From: Brachionus manjavacas
Taxonomy: Eukaryota; Rotifera; Eurotatoria; Ploima; Brachionidae
Assembly (NCBI GenBank): GCA_019054805.1
Contig: JAHQIY010000019.1
Span: 898,001-962,000, forward strand
DNA length: 64,000 nucleotides
Direction: 5' to 3'
In this document: piece after piece, positions 23,881 through 34,889 of the stretch
How positions within the stretch are numbered: the stretch's first letter is position 1
Layout: every line of letters starts with the position of its first letter
Made by a program: the position numbers and the translations under genes
Notes under the pieces: model-generated
Database searches by the model: none
Told to the model about the DNA's origin: nothing
What the model saw: only the letters and a program-made list of their open reading frames with translations

Positions 23881-23903
23881 TCTTAAAATAATTTAAAAGC
23901 ACT

Positions 23904-24665
23904 TTAAACTCTTTTTATTAATGTATATGAATTTTTAAAATATTTTATGACAATCATTAGAAAAAAAATAAGCGTATAAATGATGAGAGTGAATAGGAGA
24001 AAAAATTTACTTAAATTTAAATAAATTTGTCTAATGCTATTAGTGTAGGGCTCTAGGCACCCCCGGGTGTATATCAGCCCCTTTTCTTTCATGTATCGTT
24101 TGCCGCACGCTGCCTCGACTCGGGTGCAGCAAGAGTCGGGCACGTCGAACAAATGTCCGCTGATGTGGTTCTGGCGCCGCCATGCATCCAACTCCGAGCT
24201 ATTTTGCCAATCTTGCATCGAGCTCAGTCCACAACACTGGTACTCCTGATGTAGCCAGTCCATTTTCAAGCTAAAGTTTGAGTATGCCAAAAATTCTTGT
24301 CTTATTCCTTGCTGAATCACATTCTGAATTCTGTCTTGGGCCATTATTCCGCCTATTCCTGCAACCATACTCAATAGCTGAAGTAGAATCATGAACACTG
24401 TGAATACAATGCTAAATACTCGGCTGGTATCGGTGATTATTCCGATGCCGAGTGAGCCGAGCACCAGGGCAGTCAAACCACTCAGAGCCAAAATGGCCGA
24501 AAACAGTTTTACCGACATCACCAGGGTAAACTCGCATTGAGTGAATGTGTAGGTGTAAAAATAGGATAAACCGACTGCCATGGCCAACAGGCCGCTCGAT
24601 GCTAGACATATGTTTATGGACTTTAGAACTATTTTTAGAATTTTAACTTTCTTTGGCACTTTCAT
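23904..24665 (-). CDS. Tetraspanin
   Basis: A 253-residue intronless gene with the standard tetraspanin plan: a short cytoplasmic N-terminus, TM1 (about 17-37), a small loop, TM2 (about 50-72), TM3 (about 83-107), a large extracellular loop, TM4 (about 221-241), and a short basic tail. The large loop carries the defining CCG (144-146), PDSCC (176-180), Cys187 and GC (202-203), so its disulfides can form. Tetraspanins organise membrane microdomains by binding partner receptors. The start ATG is followed at once by the basic MKVPKKVK stretch expected before TM1. The subfamily is not assignable. Confidence 0.94.
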   Translation of the reverse strand: MKVPKKVKILKIVLKSINICLASSGLLAMAVGLSYFYTYTFTQCEFTLVMSVKLFSAILALSGLTALVLGSLGIGIITDTSRVFSIVFTVFMILLQLLSMVAGIGGIMAQDRIQNVIQQGIRQEFLAYSNFSLKMDWLHQEYQCCGLSSMQDWQNSSELDAWRRQNHISGHLFDVPDSCCTRVEAACGKRYMKEKGLIYTRGCLEPYTNSIRQIYLNLSKFFLLFTLIIYTLIFFLMIVIKYFKNSYTLIKRV

Positions 24666-25224
24666 TTCGAATTAAATTTATTACGATGTAAAATTTACCT
24701 GTCATTATAGAAAAAAATTTCTAAGACAACCAAAAAAAATTAAACACTGGCAATAGGTGAAAATTAAAAAAATTCTAGTTTATCTAAACGGGGCGTTTGA
24801 CGCCATTCACAAACCGCTAAAAGCGTCTGAGTGTCATTGCACTATCACATTTATCTTAATTTTAAAATAAATTTGTAACATAATGAGTAAATATAAATAG
24901 AGAAAATTTCTTTTTTTAGAGGACTCGAGTCTGCCATTAATAATTAAATTAAATATTTATTGATTTTTGAGAATAAATAAACAATGGAGATTAATGACTT
25001 AGGAAATTATTTTCAAACTGCAAGAATAATTTATTTGACAATTTTTTTTATTTGTCAAAAGGTGCCTGGTTCGATTGAGTAAAATAAATTTACTTCCGCC
25101 AGATGTAATTGATTTTGTTGTTGTTGTTGCTGTAGATGATTAATGAAAATAATTTACTAATACAGTATAAAAAATTTAAATAATTGTCTAAATTAGAATA
25201 ATTTTGTTTATCATTCAATTCACA

Positions 25225-25385
25225 ATGGCTTTGCCACCCTCCTATTTTTTGGTCCGGGCTCAGGACCGGCAAACGGCATAGTTATGACACCACCCTCCCA
25301 AAGAAGCTCATGGGACGTTCATCATGAACAGTGCCACTCGTCCGGGCATCATTAATTTGGCTGCGAACTTGACAACTTTTTAGAC
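25225..25385 (-). repeat. Retroelement 3'-end-like relic with GGTCC/GGACC hairpin
   Basis: Read on the minus strand, the segment has a block GCCGGTCCTGAGCCCGGACC able to fold on itself, then AAAAAATAGGAGGGTGG. It is less AT-rich than its surroundings. This resembles 3' ends of LINE families in other invertebrates from memory, and no coding sequence is attached. The assignment is tentative. Confidence 0.35.
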
Positions 25386-25869
25386 TAGCTTGGAACCAGC
25401 AACCAAGCGAAATTTTCAATTTTATAGAAAGAGAATGTCTTAATTTTAGTGAATTCAAATAGTTAAAATATTTTGTAAATAAAATATCGCATTAAAATTT
25501 TTCATCAATCATTTAATTTATACATTATATTTTTTAAAAAAAAATTTTCTTAATTAAATTATTTCCAAATTTTGTGTATAATGGGAGTATTCTTTATTTA
25601 AAACAATTAAAAAAGAAAAGCTGAGTCATTCGACTTATTTAAAATTTATTCTTAAAATATTGAAAGAGATAATTTCTGGAAATAAAACCTTGCATCCCAT
25701 TAAAAGAAATTTTGCGCAGTTTTTGCATTATCAAAGATCATCAGATTCTTTTAAATTCTTAATAACTGATTTATATTTAAGAAATTCACGTTATAAAATA
25801 TAACCATATTAATTTACAATAATTATTAAGTATGATTTCAAATATTTGTCTTTAATCTCTTTAAAACTG

Positions 25870-25930
25870 TTTATCTCATTTATTCTTTTTAAAATTTTTT
25901 AACATCGCCTTAAAGGCGTTCACTGAAATA

Positions 25931-25979
<49 letters not shown>
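25870..25979 (+). repeat. LINE family B-like 3' terminus (hairpin plus AAT tail)
   Basis: A perfect hairpin CGCCTTAAAGGCG (25906-25918) is followed by TTCACTGAAATA and a long AAT microsatellite to 25979. Structure and spacing match the other family B ends, although the stem sequence differs. Confidence 0.5.
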
Positions 25980-26049
25980 TTGTATTTTTGAAAAATTATT
26001 TTTTCAGATCTATTTTAATTACTTTAGAAGTTACAGCGGTATAGTGCTC

Positions 26050-26290
26050 TATACCAGCACAAATTATTATTATTATTATTAAATTATTATTTTTAAATTT
26101 AGCGCTTAGTCATTAAGGCCATTGGAGTCCGTATGAACTCAGTTTGGATATTTCTTTATCAATGTGAGCCTTGAAACTATTTAGTGCCCTTGCTGATATT
26201 GCTTCTTTTATGATTCAACAACTCTGTTTGTAAAAAATGGCTAACGGTATTGTCTTTTTTTTATCTCTCTTACATTATTTGTTCCCCTTA
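26050..26290 (-). pseudogene. LINE ORF2 C-terminal relic (family C) with TAA tail
   Basis: On the minus strand, EAISARALNSFKAHIDKEIS and SSYGLQWP end the frame near 26115. This is the NSFKxxLD ending typical of jockey/CR1-type ORF2. PFFTNRVVES is readable upstream in a shifted frame. A TTAATAATAATAAT tail follows (to about 26055). The copy is frameshifted and 5'-truncated. Confidence 0.6.
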
Positions 26291-27390
26291 AATTAAAGTA
26301 ATAGCTAATAATGTATATAGAGGAATCAAAGGTTTGATTTGGGCAAAAGACTCTTTTGACCATTTTTTAGTAATTTTAAGTCATGTTTTAAAATTGAGTT
26401 TAAAAATTCATGACTGCCTACCACCTGCTTATTTTTTAAGTCATCATTTGATTTAAAATATTTAAAATTCTTTAGTAATTTTAAGAGTTTTAGTAAACAG
26501 ATATTTTTTTTCTTTATTGATTATGAAACTTAAATTAATTAAAACTAAATAAATTGATGAATTTTAAAAATTAAAAAAAAATGTAAATGTAAGACTGTGC
26601 ATCTTTTTTTCCAAAAAAAATTTAAAACTTAATTTTTGCTTTCTCGTACAAAATTTCGATTTACTTTATTTTGATTTTCGTCAGACCAAAATTAATTATT
26701 TTCAATATTTTTCTTATAAAATATTGAGAGTACCATCGGAAAAATGATTCTTTTTAAGATCAGTAAAAATTTATAGTAGAAAAAAATGTTAGATATCAAT
26801 GGTACCGTTTTTAGACTTAACCATTAAATAGATTTTTTTTAAAAATAAAAATTTCTCTATACTTTTAAAATATAACTTTTTTAAACTAAAATAAACTTAA
26901 TGAAATTTTTTCGCCATTAAAAAAGTATCAGAAAATTTAAAATATTTATTCAGGACATGAAAAGTTTGTGAACGAAAAAAATAATTTGATACTGGTTCTT
27001 ATTGAAGAAGATGATACACAGAGATAAAACACAGTGCAAAAAGTAATCTTAATCATGAAATTTTAGGCTAAAAATGTTCTGTTAAAATAAAAAAAATCAT
27101 ATTTAAGGTAACTAAATCACTGAATCAGTCCTAGGTTATTGAACCGGAACCTACTTAAGTTCAGAATAATAGATACAGAATAAAAAACTTTTAGAATAAA
27201 TTATGAAAAACTATTTTGAAATTGATGTTTTCGAATCCTTAATAAAAAAAAAAGATCTAAAAAAGCAGTTATTTGAATTGTCAAAGAAGAAAAATATTTA
27301 GTTTTTTTAACTTTTATATTAATATTTGCAATTTAAAATAATTTAAGACGTTTTAAAGTTAAAGTACAGTTAGTATATATTTGTATAAAT
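26291..27390. other. AT-rich intergenic DNA without recognised features
   Basis: I see no coding or repeat structure that I can support. Confidence 0.4.
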
Positions 27391-27394
27391 TATA

Positions 27395-27465
27395 TTACAT
27401 TTTATTTATTTTTTTTAATCTGAAGGAGCTTTTGCTCGGTACAGAAAACAAATAAATAAAAAAAT
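27395..27465 (+). repeat. LINE family A 3' tail (solo)
   Basis: CTGAAGGAGCTTTTGCTCGG (GAGC 27426-27429, GCTC 27434-27437), then TACAGAAAACAAATAAATAA. Confidence 0.65.
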
Positions 27466-28099
27466 AAATTGAAATACTTACTTAATCTAATTCTGTTTCA
27501 AATTCGAGAAGATAATAAATTTTTAGAAAAAATACCTATCAACCAAACAAAAAAAGATAAAATAAATTCAGAGCGGAAATTTTTTTTGAACATTCTATAA
27601 ATAATTAAAATTTTTTTGGCTGCATAAAAACTTCATTTTAATCAATTATGCATAAATAAATTAGAAAAGTGATAGGTACAAATTAAATTGCCATTAGATT
27701 CCAAAAAAAAATTAAAATTTCTTTTTATTTAGCTTGTTATTTGATTGCATATTTAGGTTTTTTTTTTTTAAATTAAATAAAGTAATATGACATGTTCCAA
27801 ACAATGAGCAAAAAAACCAATTTCAAATTTTAATCAATTACGCTTGTAAATTTTTACCTGGAATTTGCAAAATATATATATATTTTATCTTTATTTATTT
27901 CATAAAACATCGCTTGGGTGATGAAAGTAAATAAAAAAATCAAATCGGAAAAAAATTTTAAAAAGTTATATAGGAAAAAGTTAACTTTATTTGATTTTTT
28001 TTTGTTTTTTAGTTTCTAAATAAATTTTATATTGACAAATTTAATAATTCGAATTTTGTTTTGTTTTTAATAATCTAAAATTATGCAAAAAAAACTAAA

Positions 28100-28790
28100 A
28101 AAATGAGTATTTCAGAAGGCTTTGGTAAGTTACTTCTTTATTTATCTTCTTGTTTCTTCCCGGTACTCTTTGTTGAGGCAAAAGTTTATAGATTCGGCAA
28201 TTCCATTTTTTTCTCATCTTTCATTTTTTTCTTTGATATCAGCATTTCAAGTGCAGCATTTTCATTAATCTCTTCTATACTTCTTTGTCCATTGTCGAGT
28301 AATTCATTGTATTTTTCGATATTCATGTTTAGCTCTTTTCTACTAATCTCGGATTCTTCAATTATTTTGTTGACCAATTTTCTGGTTAAAACTTTATATT
28401 ATAATCTTTTTGTAAATGCTAGTTTTCTAAGTTTCAGCGTCTCTTCAGTCAGTACTATGTTAAATGCATGAAAGAGGTTAGTTTTTCTCGATCTTTTACT
28501 CAATCCTAAAGATTTTTTAATGATTGTAGACTCAGTGCTTTTTATTTTCCTGAGCTTTTTATTTTCATGCCAAAAGACATACAAATATTGATGGCATTTT
28601 GCATTTCTATGACTTTTTCACTAAGTAGAAGAATGTCAACAAAGCAGAATACCAATATTTAGATCACCTATTTTTATGCCTATCTCAGCTTTGTTTATTT
28701 CTTCAACAATATCTTTAATGTAAATTGAAAAGAGTTTCGGCGATAAATCATAATTTTATCATTTAAATAATTGATTAAATAATTTTTAAT
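28100..28790 (-). pseudogene. Decayed LINE reverse transcriptase (3' half)
   Basis: The minus strand reads LSPKLFSIYIKDIVEEINKA near 28740, then IGIKIGDLNIGI. A damaged YxDD box follows (readable as VDILLLSEKV only after a frame change), then FGMKI-like and STIIKKSLGLSKRSRKTNLF. These are RT motif 4-5 and thumb features. Stops and frameshifts break it into fragments, and ORFs at 28186-28377 and 28399-28584 are pieces of it. Confidence 0.65.
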
Positions 28791-29299
28791 TTCAGATTGT
28801 AAAAACGATCCATCTTCAGCAACTAATTAACCAAATCGAAGTTCAACAAAACAAGCTCAATTGAGGATATTTAGAAACTTTTTAAAAAATTACACATAAT
28901 AATTAGAGTCAAACTATACCGGGAATTTGAACTATAATAAATTTCAATTTTTTTTTAAGAATGGTTAATTAAAGTCTATCAGCTTTCACAATTATAAATT
29001 ATAAGCTGTTGACTGCATGATAAAAAAATTGATACATAAAATCTATTTGTTTAGCACTATAATTCATTTTTTTTTCTATTAGCCACAAAAAACATTCTGG
29101 AACATCAATTTTTACTCATTTTTTTATAATTTAAAATTAAAATCAATTTTCATTTGATGGTTTTAACATCAAAATTTGTTTAAAATGACAACGATGTTTA
29201 ATTTTTGAAAGGTTTTAATAAAAATCATTAAGCATTTTCATTTTGGTTCAATTTTTTTGTTCCTGTAAATTTTAAAAAATCATAATGCTGAGTAGGCAT

Positions 29300-29590
29300 C
29301 GTTTTTTTGACTACAGTTTTTAAAATGCGTTCAAGAGAGTAACATGAAATTACTGAAGGTCAGTCAGTTTTATGGAAATTGGCTTTCACTAATATGGCTT
29401 CAAAGAAGGTAAAATTTCCTTTGATCCAAGCAAGTTTTTTTCAAGACATGTAAGGTTGATGCGTTAAACGCGCTCGAGTAATTTAATGTCAGCTTTTTTG
29501 TGCGGATTCCAAACTAAAAAAGCTTATTCAAGATGAGTTCTGACTAAAGAGTGATGAAGGGTTTTAAAAAAATTCCATTATCCAAGTCTT
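29300..29590 (-). pseudogene. LINE ORF2 C-terminal relic
   Basis: The minus-strand phrases TLHHSLVRTHLE, AFLVWNPHKKADIKLLERV and NLTCLEKNL match the usual LVRSHLEYA...VWNP...IxxLExVQR segment after the RT domain. Stop codons interrupt it. Confidence 0.6.
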
Positions 29591-30002
29591 AACCCTGGCC
29601 TTTAAACCCGAGGTAGTTTGCAAGGTCTTGGGCTAAATAAAATAAGCTAAATTGAAGTGCATAATCAAATTTAAATTTTAAATCAGAATTTTCAGTTTTA
29701 TAATTAAAAAATGGTATTTTTATCAATTTTTAATTTTTTTTTCATTTCAAATAATCAAAATATCATTCAAAGTGTTTTTTTTTATGAGACATGATTTAGA
29801 TAATTTTTTGTGAAATTTATTTCTTTAATTATTTATTTTCTAAATAAATACGAGGAGGACCTCAGGCAGCTCAGAATGGATCTTAGTCCTTCTTTTTAGC
29901 CCAGCGTTAGTAGATAAAATGAGTTATATGAAAATTTTTCTAATAAAATAAAACAAGTTTTTAGTTAAAAGTTTTTTATGTAGAAACTATTGTTTTGAAG
30001 TC

Positions 30003-31090
30003 TTAATAGACTGAAGAGAACTTAGCGTTTAAAGTTTCATCTAATAAGTTAAATTCATATACGTCTGATCTTAATTGTTGGTGATTTAATTTTTTGATGA
30101 AAAATTTTTTGGTCAAAACTTTAGAGCGTGTTTCTATTAAGTCCAATTTGAGTTGATTATGCATGACAGTGATTCTTGTTTTGATTGAGAAGAATTTGAA
30201 ATGTCTAAGAATTTTGTTTTTCAGTTTTTGAAGAGCTGATGATATTTTTTGTGTTGAGCAGCATAGTGGATAATCGAAGATTGAGCGGATAAAGCTTTTG
30301 AAAAAAAATTTGCATAAAGCCAAGGAATTTTTGAGTTTTAGGCCTTTGATTCTCCTAATGAGATTGATTTTTGATGTAGTTCTAGAGCAAATATTTTCAA
30401 AAATGTTTTTTAAGCTGAGCTTAGGGTCGGATTTTATACCCAAAAACGTCGGAAATGGTTCAAGTGGAATTGGATGCTGGTCAAGAAAAAGATTGAGCTT
30501 GTATTTTGTAAAAACTGTTTTTACAATGGATCATTTCATATATGTCACAAAAAAAAAAGTGTAAAAAGTGTTGGTGATAAGCAGCTTCCTTGGAGTACTC
30601 CGTTTGTTATAGGGAATTCTTTCGACGAAGTGTTGTTCGAGCAAACTTTGAATTTTCTATTTCGAATGAATTTTTCGATCCACTTAAGCAAAAATTTGTT
30701 GAGTCCCTGATTCTGAAGTTTGTATAGAATTCCTTTTTGAGATGGCATGTCAAATACTTTTTCCAAGTCAGCCGACGATTATTGGTTGTGTTAGACGAAA
30801 TATTTGGTCCTGGGTGCTCATGTACTTTCGAAAACCAGATTGACATGAAGCAAGAATGTTATTTGTTTCAATCCAGATTTGAAGTTTGCTGTTGATAATT
30901 TTCTCGAATAGTTTAGAGACGCAACTGATAAGGGAAATTGGTCTGTATGAATTAAAATCATCTGGAGGTTTATCTTTTTTTGGATCATGATAATCTTAGA
31001 GTTTTTAAGTTCCAGAGGAATGTGACCAATTTTTATAGACGCGTTTAGTAGTGTTAAAAAATTTTGACTTTAAGTTGATGGAGCTCAGAG
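30003..31090 (-). pseudogene. Decayed LINE reverse transcriptase
   Basis: From 31090 down, the minus strand reads FNSYRPISLISCVSKLFEKI, then a QSGFRK box (near 30830). A second frame gives EKVFDMPSQKGILYKLQ and GVLQGSCLSPTLF. A third (30443-30003) gives the thumb and C-terminus ending NAKFSSVY. These are ordered non-LTR RT motifs in at least three frames, so the element is dead. Confidence 0.75.
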
Positions 31091-31870
31091 TCGTTCTTTA
31101 TGAAATTTACATCTGATTGTAAAATTCTCAATCAAAGATCAATTGAAAAAAAAAAAATTTTTAAATTAAAATAATAAACATTTTATGTTTAATTTAAAAA
31201 GAAAGCTAATTTCATCATTTTTATTGAGATTTTTATTTTAATCAATTAATTTTTGATCACAGTTCTTTACCAATTGTTTTTCTAACGCAAAATCATGACG
31301 CCTGTAATGTAATATGGGACAATAAAAAGGTTGTTATAAATAATTCTTTATTAATGATAAGATGATTATAATAATAGATAGAGTTGCTTATATATTGAAT
31401 TATGTACGTGACACGATTCTTAAAAAGAATAAAGATGCAATTGCAAATTACCAAATAAGGTAAAATGAATTTTAATAAGTTCTAGTTGATAAAATATTCA
31501 AGGCATCAACTTATAATATGACACGTCTAGGAGTTGACCGAAACGCATTTTTAGAAAGGCATTAAATAATAAAAATACTAAAATTTTATTTTAAAAAATT
31601 TAATTAAAATTATTAAATGTTTTCTCTAGGTTTATCGACAAACAAGCGATAATCACTAAACAGTACAAAGTGACCAAAATTATGTCAGTACCTTTTCGAT
31701 AGATTTTACCTGGGGTAATGTAAAAAATAATTTTTTTTTCATTTTTATTCAATAGAATAAAATGTGCATATTTAATTAAGAGTCGATAGAAAATGGTAAG
31801 TTTTGTCAAGTCAAAGGTGAACAAAAAAAAAGAAGAAGAAATCCAAAAATTAAAAAAATCGGCTAAAAAA
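31091..31870. other. AT-rich intergenic DNA downstream of the kinase gene
   Basis: A 94-codon minus-strand ORF (31600-31884) is hydrophobic and low in complexity and overlaps the kinase stop. I treat it as chance. Confidence 0.4.
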
Positions 31871-31873
31871 CTT

Positions 31874-32580
31874 TTAAAAATCATCGAAGCTCATGTTTGA
31901 AATGCCAGCAGTGGCTATTGACTTGTTATCACTGTGACTAGATGCTTGAACCGGTTTCGAATCGTTGGTAGGCGTTGGATTGTTGTCATACACTGAACTT
32001 GTACTCGACTCGCTCATTTGGGTCAGCTCGCTTAGTTTTTTGCGCGAGTGTCCTTTGGATTTTTTGACGGTGAATGGCGCATCGACAAACGGATTGGCCG
32101 TGTTTTTCTTCTTGTGACTCACAGGTGTCCTGACCGAATTTTTGTCTTTCATTTGAATAACTTGGACTATCTCGTCGTTGGCCCTGGTCTCCAGTTCGTT
32201 CAAACTGTCCAAATTTGGCTTGGCAATGTTCTGAAGAGCGATGCTAGTCGGGGTGACCGACGACGAAGTGGAGGTGGACGACACGGATACTTTGCGAGCG
32301 CTCGGTGTGTCAAAGGGCGCGCTAACAAACGGGTCGAGCTGTTTTTTGTACGGCTGAAAAGCCGAATGTGCTCCCATGCTCACTTTTTTGCCAGCCTCGC
32401 CACAAGACACACTTGATTTTGGCGAACACGAGCCAGAGCTTGACGAGGACATGTTGGCGTTGAAGAGAGTCAATGGTGCCTTGCGAAACGGGTCAAATCG
32501 CAGGCCGTCTTCATTCTCATTTTCATCTATGCTCGAGTATTTAACAATTGCACTTTTTTTCACGTTTTGACACTTTTTTT
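31874..32580 (-). CDS. AAK1/BMP2K/Nak-type kinase, terminal exon 6 (DPF/NPF-APF repeats)
   Basis: The exon holds three spaced (D/N)PFxxAP(F/L) motifs: FDPFRKAPL, LDPFVSAPF and ANPFVDAPF. They sit in a Ser/Thr-rich disordered stretch that ends SNMSFDDF. DPF and NPF peptides bind AP2 appendage and EH domains, and repeats of this type end AAK1/BMP2K/Nak proteins. This, with strand and position, makes it the C-terminal exon rather than a separate gene. An acceptor at AATAG (32582-32581) gives a phase-1 join with exon 5 (33079) and a 498-nt intron. The only other start would be a GTG at 32563. Confidence 0.78.
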
Positions 32581-33078
32581 CTATTCATGTTAAAAATTAC
32601 AAAAAAAATTTCACTTATTTTAGCAAACAGTTTATTCATTATAAAAAATATAATTAAACAAATTTGAAGGAGATAAAAAACAAAATTTACTTTAATGAGT
32701 AACCGTACTTAATCGAATTTGATTAATGGACCTATTAACATAAATTTAACATTATCATCAAAGACATGTGTATTAAATTAGCATTTAAAAGCTCGTTTGT
32801 TGACTGTTCACAAAATCGAGCACTGTGAACAACTCGCTGCTGTGAACACAACAAAAAAAACTACATGAAGTTAAGATTATGTTTTGGGTCTATGTTAGAA
32901 GAGGGCCGACTAGTCTCAAACGACATTTGCGGTCTGTGCATGTAAAAATTTGGATTACTCATTAAATAGTTACTAGCCATATAATAATAATTAGAGTAGT
33001 AATTAATGTTACTACAGCTGTTGCTTTTATGGTTATTGTTAGGATTATCTAGCATGCTGAAATTATAATTTTGGTTAC

Positions 33079-33212
33079 CTTGTACTGTAGTCTCATGTCG
33101 TATGCGATCAAACTCCTGACCGAACAGCTCATTGTCATCAAATGGATTATTCGATACTCTTCGTTCTTCTTCGATTGGTTTTTCTATTTTCAAATTAGCT
33201 AGACCAACGGAA
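33079..33212 (-). CDS. AAK1/BMP2K/Nak-type kinase, exon 5 (NPFDD motif)
   Basis: After acceptor TGCCTAG the exon reads NSVGLANLKIEKP, then RRVSNNPFDDNELFGQEFDRI. This corresponds to the conserved [22 protein letters not shown] segment of AAK1. Phase matches exon 4 (2+1). The most likely end is CAAG|GTAACC at 33079, which joins in phase with exon 6 at 32580. Alternatively, the frame stays open to a stop at 32861, giving an Asn/Tyr-rich tail ending HNLNFM, either as an alternative terminus or with a donor at AT|GTAGTT. Confidence 0.7.
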
Positions 33213-33235
33213 CTAGGCAACAAATATTATTTAAC

Positions 33236-33420
33236 AAAAGACAAATTATCTAATAATAGATAAAGCATCTAATGATAGATAAATTATCTAATACTAGATG
33301 AATTATCTATTATAAATTATCTAATACTAGATGAATTATCTATTATAAATTATCTAATAATAGATGAATTATCTATTATAAATTATCTAATAATAGATAA
33401 TTTATCTTAATGATAGATAT
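33236..33420. repeat. Tandem 33-bp repeat, palindromic (TAATAGATAA type)
   Basis: About four units of GAATTATCTATTATAAATTA plus TCTAATA(C/A)TAGAT, each itself near-palindromic, lie about 25 bp upstream (in gene orientation) of exon 5 of the kinase gene. Confidence 0.75.
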
Positions 33421-33469
33421 TTATTAAAAAAAAAAGTGTTGTGAAAAAGTTTTCTTTTAATTACTTTCT

Positions 33470-33765
33470 ATAGATATTGGTTATCAATCTTTATACCGAA
33501 TACCCGAATCCATTGTGTAATTGCTACCTCACAATTTTCTCTTTTTTTCCTGAAACCTAAACTATGTAAACCTGAATGACCTAAAACTCTCATTATCAGA
33601 TATCTATTTTTTATTCCAGATTATTAACTCTTACAAACTTAATTCATATTTTAATTTTAATTTTTATTTTTTGTTTTTAATTTTACTTAACTTAATTTTT
33701 TTTAATTTTTATTCTGAAGGAGTCAAGCTCGGTACAGTTAACAGATAAAAAAAAATGCTCAAATA
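33470..33765 (+). mobile_element. 5'-truncated LINE family A, copy 1 of tandem pair
   Basis: It starts within the ORF2 C-terminal sequence (CCATTGTGTAATTGCTACCT near 33515), continues through the same T-rich 3' UTR, and ends CTGAAGGAGTCAAGCTCGGT. It lies in kinase intron 4, antisense to the gene. Confidence 0.7.
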
Positions 33766-33775
33766 TAATTAAATA

Positions 33776-34078
33776 ACAAAGGTTTCGAATCAAGATACAT
33801 CGAGTAACTCCATTGTGTAATTGCTACCTCACTATTTCTTCCTTTTTTTCTGAATCATCAAATATTTAAAAATATGCATTCTGTTACTCCCTATCAAAAT
33901 TAATCTAATTTTAATTTTAATATTTATTTACTTTTTATCTTATATAATTTAAACTTTATTTTTTTCTTACTTTTTATTTTTATTTTATTCAACTTTATTT
34001 TAATTTTTTTTTTTATTTTAATCTGAAGGAGCTTTAGCTCGGTACAGATATACAAATAAATAAATAAATAATAATCTT
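33776..34078 (+). mobile_element. 5'-truncated LINE family A, copy 2 of tandem pair
   Basis: A second insertion with nearly the same start (TTTCGAATCAAGATACATCG) and the same 3' UTR, ending CTGAAGGAGCTTTAGCTCGG (34023-34042) and AAATAAATAAATAAATA. The two copies sit head to tail about 10 bp apart. Confidence 0.75.
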
Positions 34079-34159
34079 TTTTTTTTAATTAAGGGAATTC
34101 ATTAAAATAAGAGTTTAAGATCAAAATTTTCTGATTATACTCAAAGGATATAATTTAAT

Positions 34160-34500
34160 GGCGCTGTGAATTTTGAAGCAAAAAACAAAAACAATAATCT
34201 TAAAATGAAATAACTTTTTTACTAAAAGTCTAAAAATAGTTCTGCAAAATGTATCAGCTGGTACAAACTTTGTACCACCCAAATTTAGTCTCTGCAATAA
34301 CTCTGCAATTTAATTTTAATGATTTTCTAATACTTTTAGTGCTTTGCAAACTTGCAGAGTTTTTGCAGAAACTAAATTTGGGTGGTACAAAGTTTGTACC
34401 AGCTGATACATTTTGCAGAACTATTTTTAGACTTTTAGTAAAAAAGTTATTTCATTTTAAGATTATTGTTTTTGTTTTTTGCTTCAAAATTCACAATGCC
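34160..34500. mobile_element. 341-bp foldback MITE with perfect 9-bp target duplication (MULE-like)
   Basis: Almost the whole element is an inverted repeat. The left end GGCGCTGTGAATTTTGAAGC and right end GCTTCAAAATTCACAATGCC pair, and pairing continues inward for about 150 bp. Direct repeats TAATTTAAT at 34151-34159 and 34501-34509 are perfect. Nine-bp duplications with long TIRs are characteristic of MULEs, whose transposase relics are at 48.8-49.4 and 51.8-53.8 kb. It lies in kinase intron 4. A diverged copy is at 16720-17054. Confidence 0.85.
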
Positions 34501-34806
34501 TAATTTAATAATGAATTACTTTAGTTAATTATCAAAAAATGTACTTAGATTTACATCAAAAATGGTAAAATGTTCAAGTTAAAGTTTTTTAAATGTTATC
34601 TCTTTTTTTTCTCTAATAAAAAACTGAATTTTAAGTAAAAAATGCCACAGATTCGTGTAATAATAACAAAATTTAATTTTTAATTTTTTTAATTTATCTG
34701 ATTATCATTTGAAGGAAATTCATAGAAAAAAAGTTTCGATTTTTTGGAATGAAATAAAGGCATTAATTAGAAACACGCTGTTTCAGAATTTAGAAGATGT
34801 CTCTCC

Positions 34807-34862
34807 AAAAAAAGGAAAATAAACTGTAACTGCAAGATTACAGTTTATTTTCCCTTTTTTTT
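34807..34862. repeat. Perfect hairpin, ~23-bp stem
   Basis: AAAAAAAGGAAAATAAACTG and TAA pair with TTACAGTTTATTTTCCCTTT across an 8-nt loop, immediately upstream of the LINE RT fragment. Confidence 0.7.
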
Positions 34863-34889
34863 GATATGATAAGTGATCAAATAAATGTA

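Noticed and set aside
26035-26056. Hairpin GGTATAG...CTATACC as another LINE-B terminus
   Set aside because: The adjacent tail is TAA-oriented on the other strand and belongs to the minus-strand LINE C relic, so the hairpin lies outside the element.
29850-29900. Coding-like phrase (KYEEDLRQLRMDLSPSF) on the plus strand
   Set aside because: Only 17 codons between stops, with no splice sites or family match. It may be a retroelement scrap.
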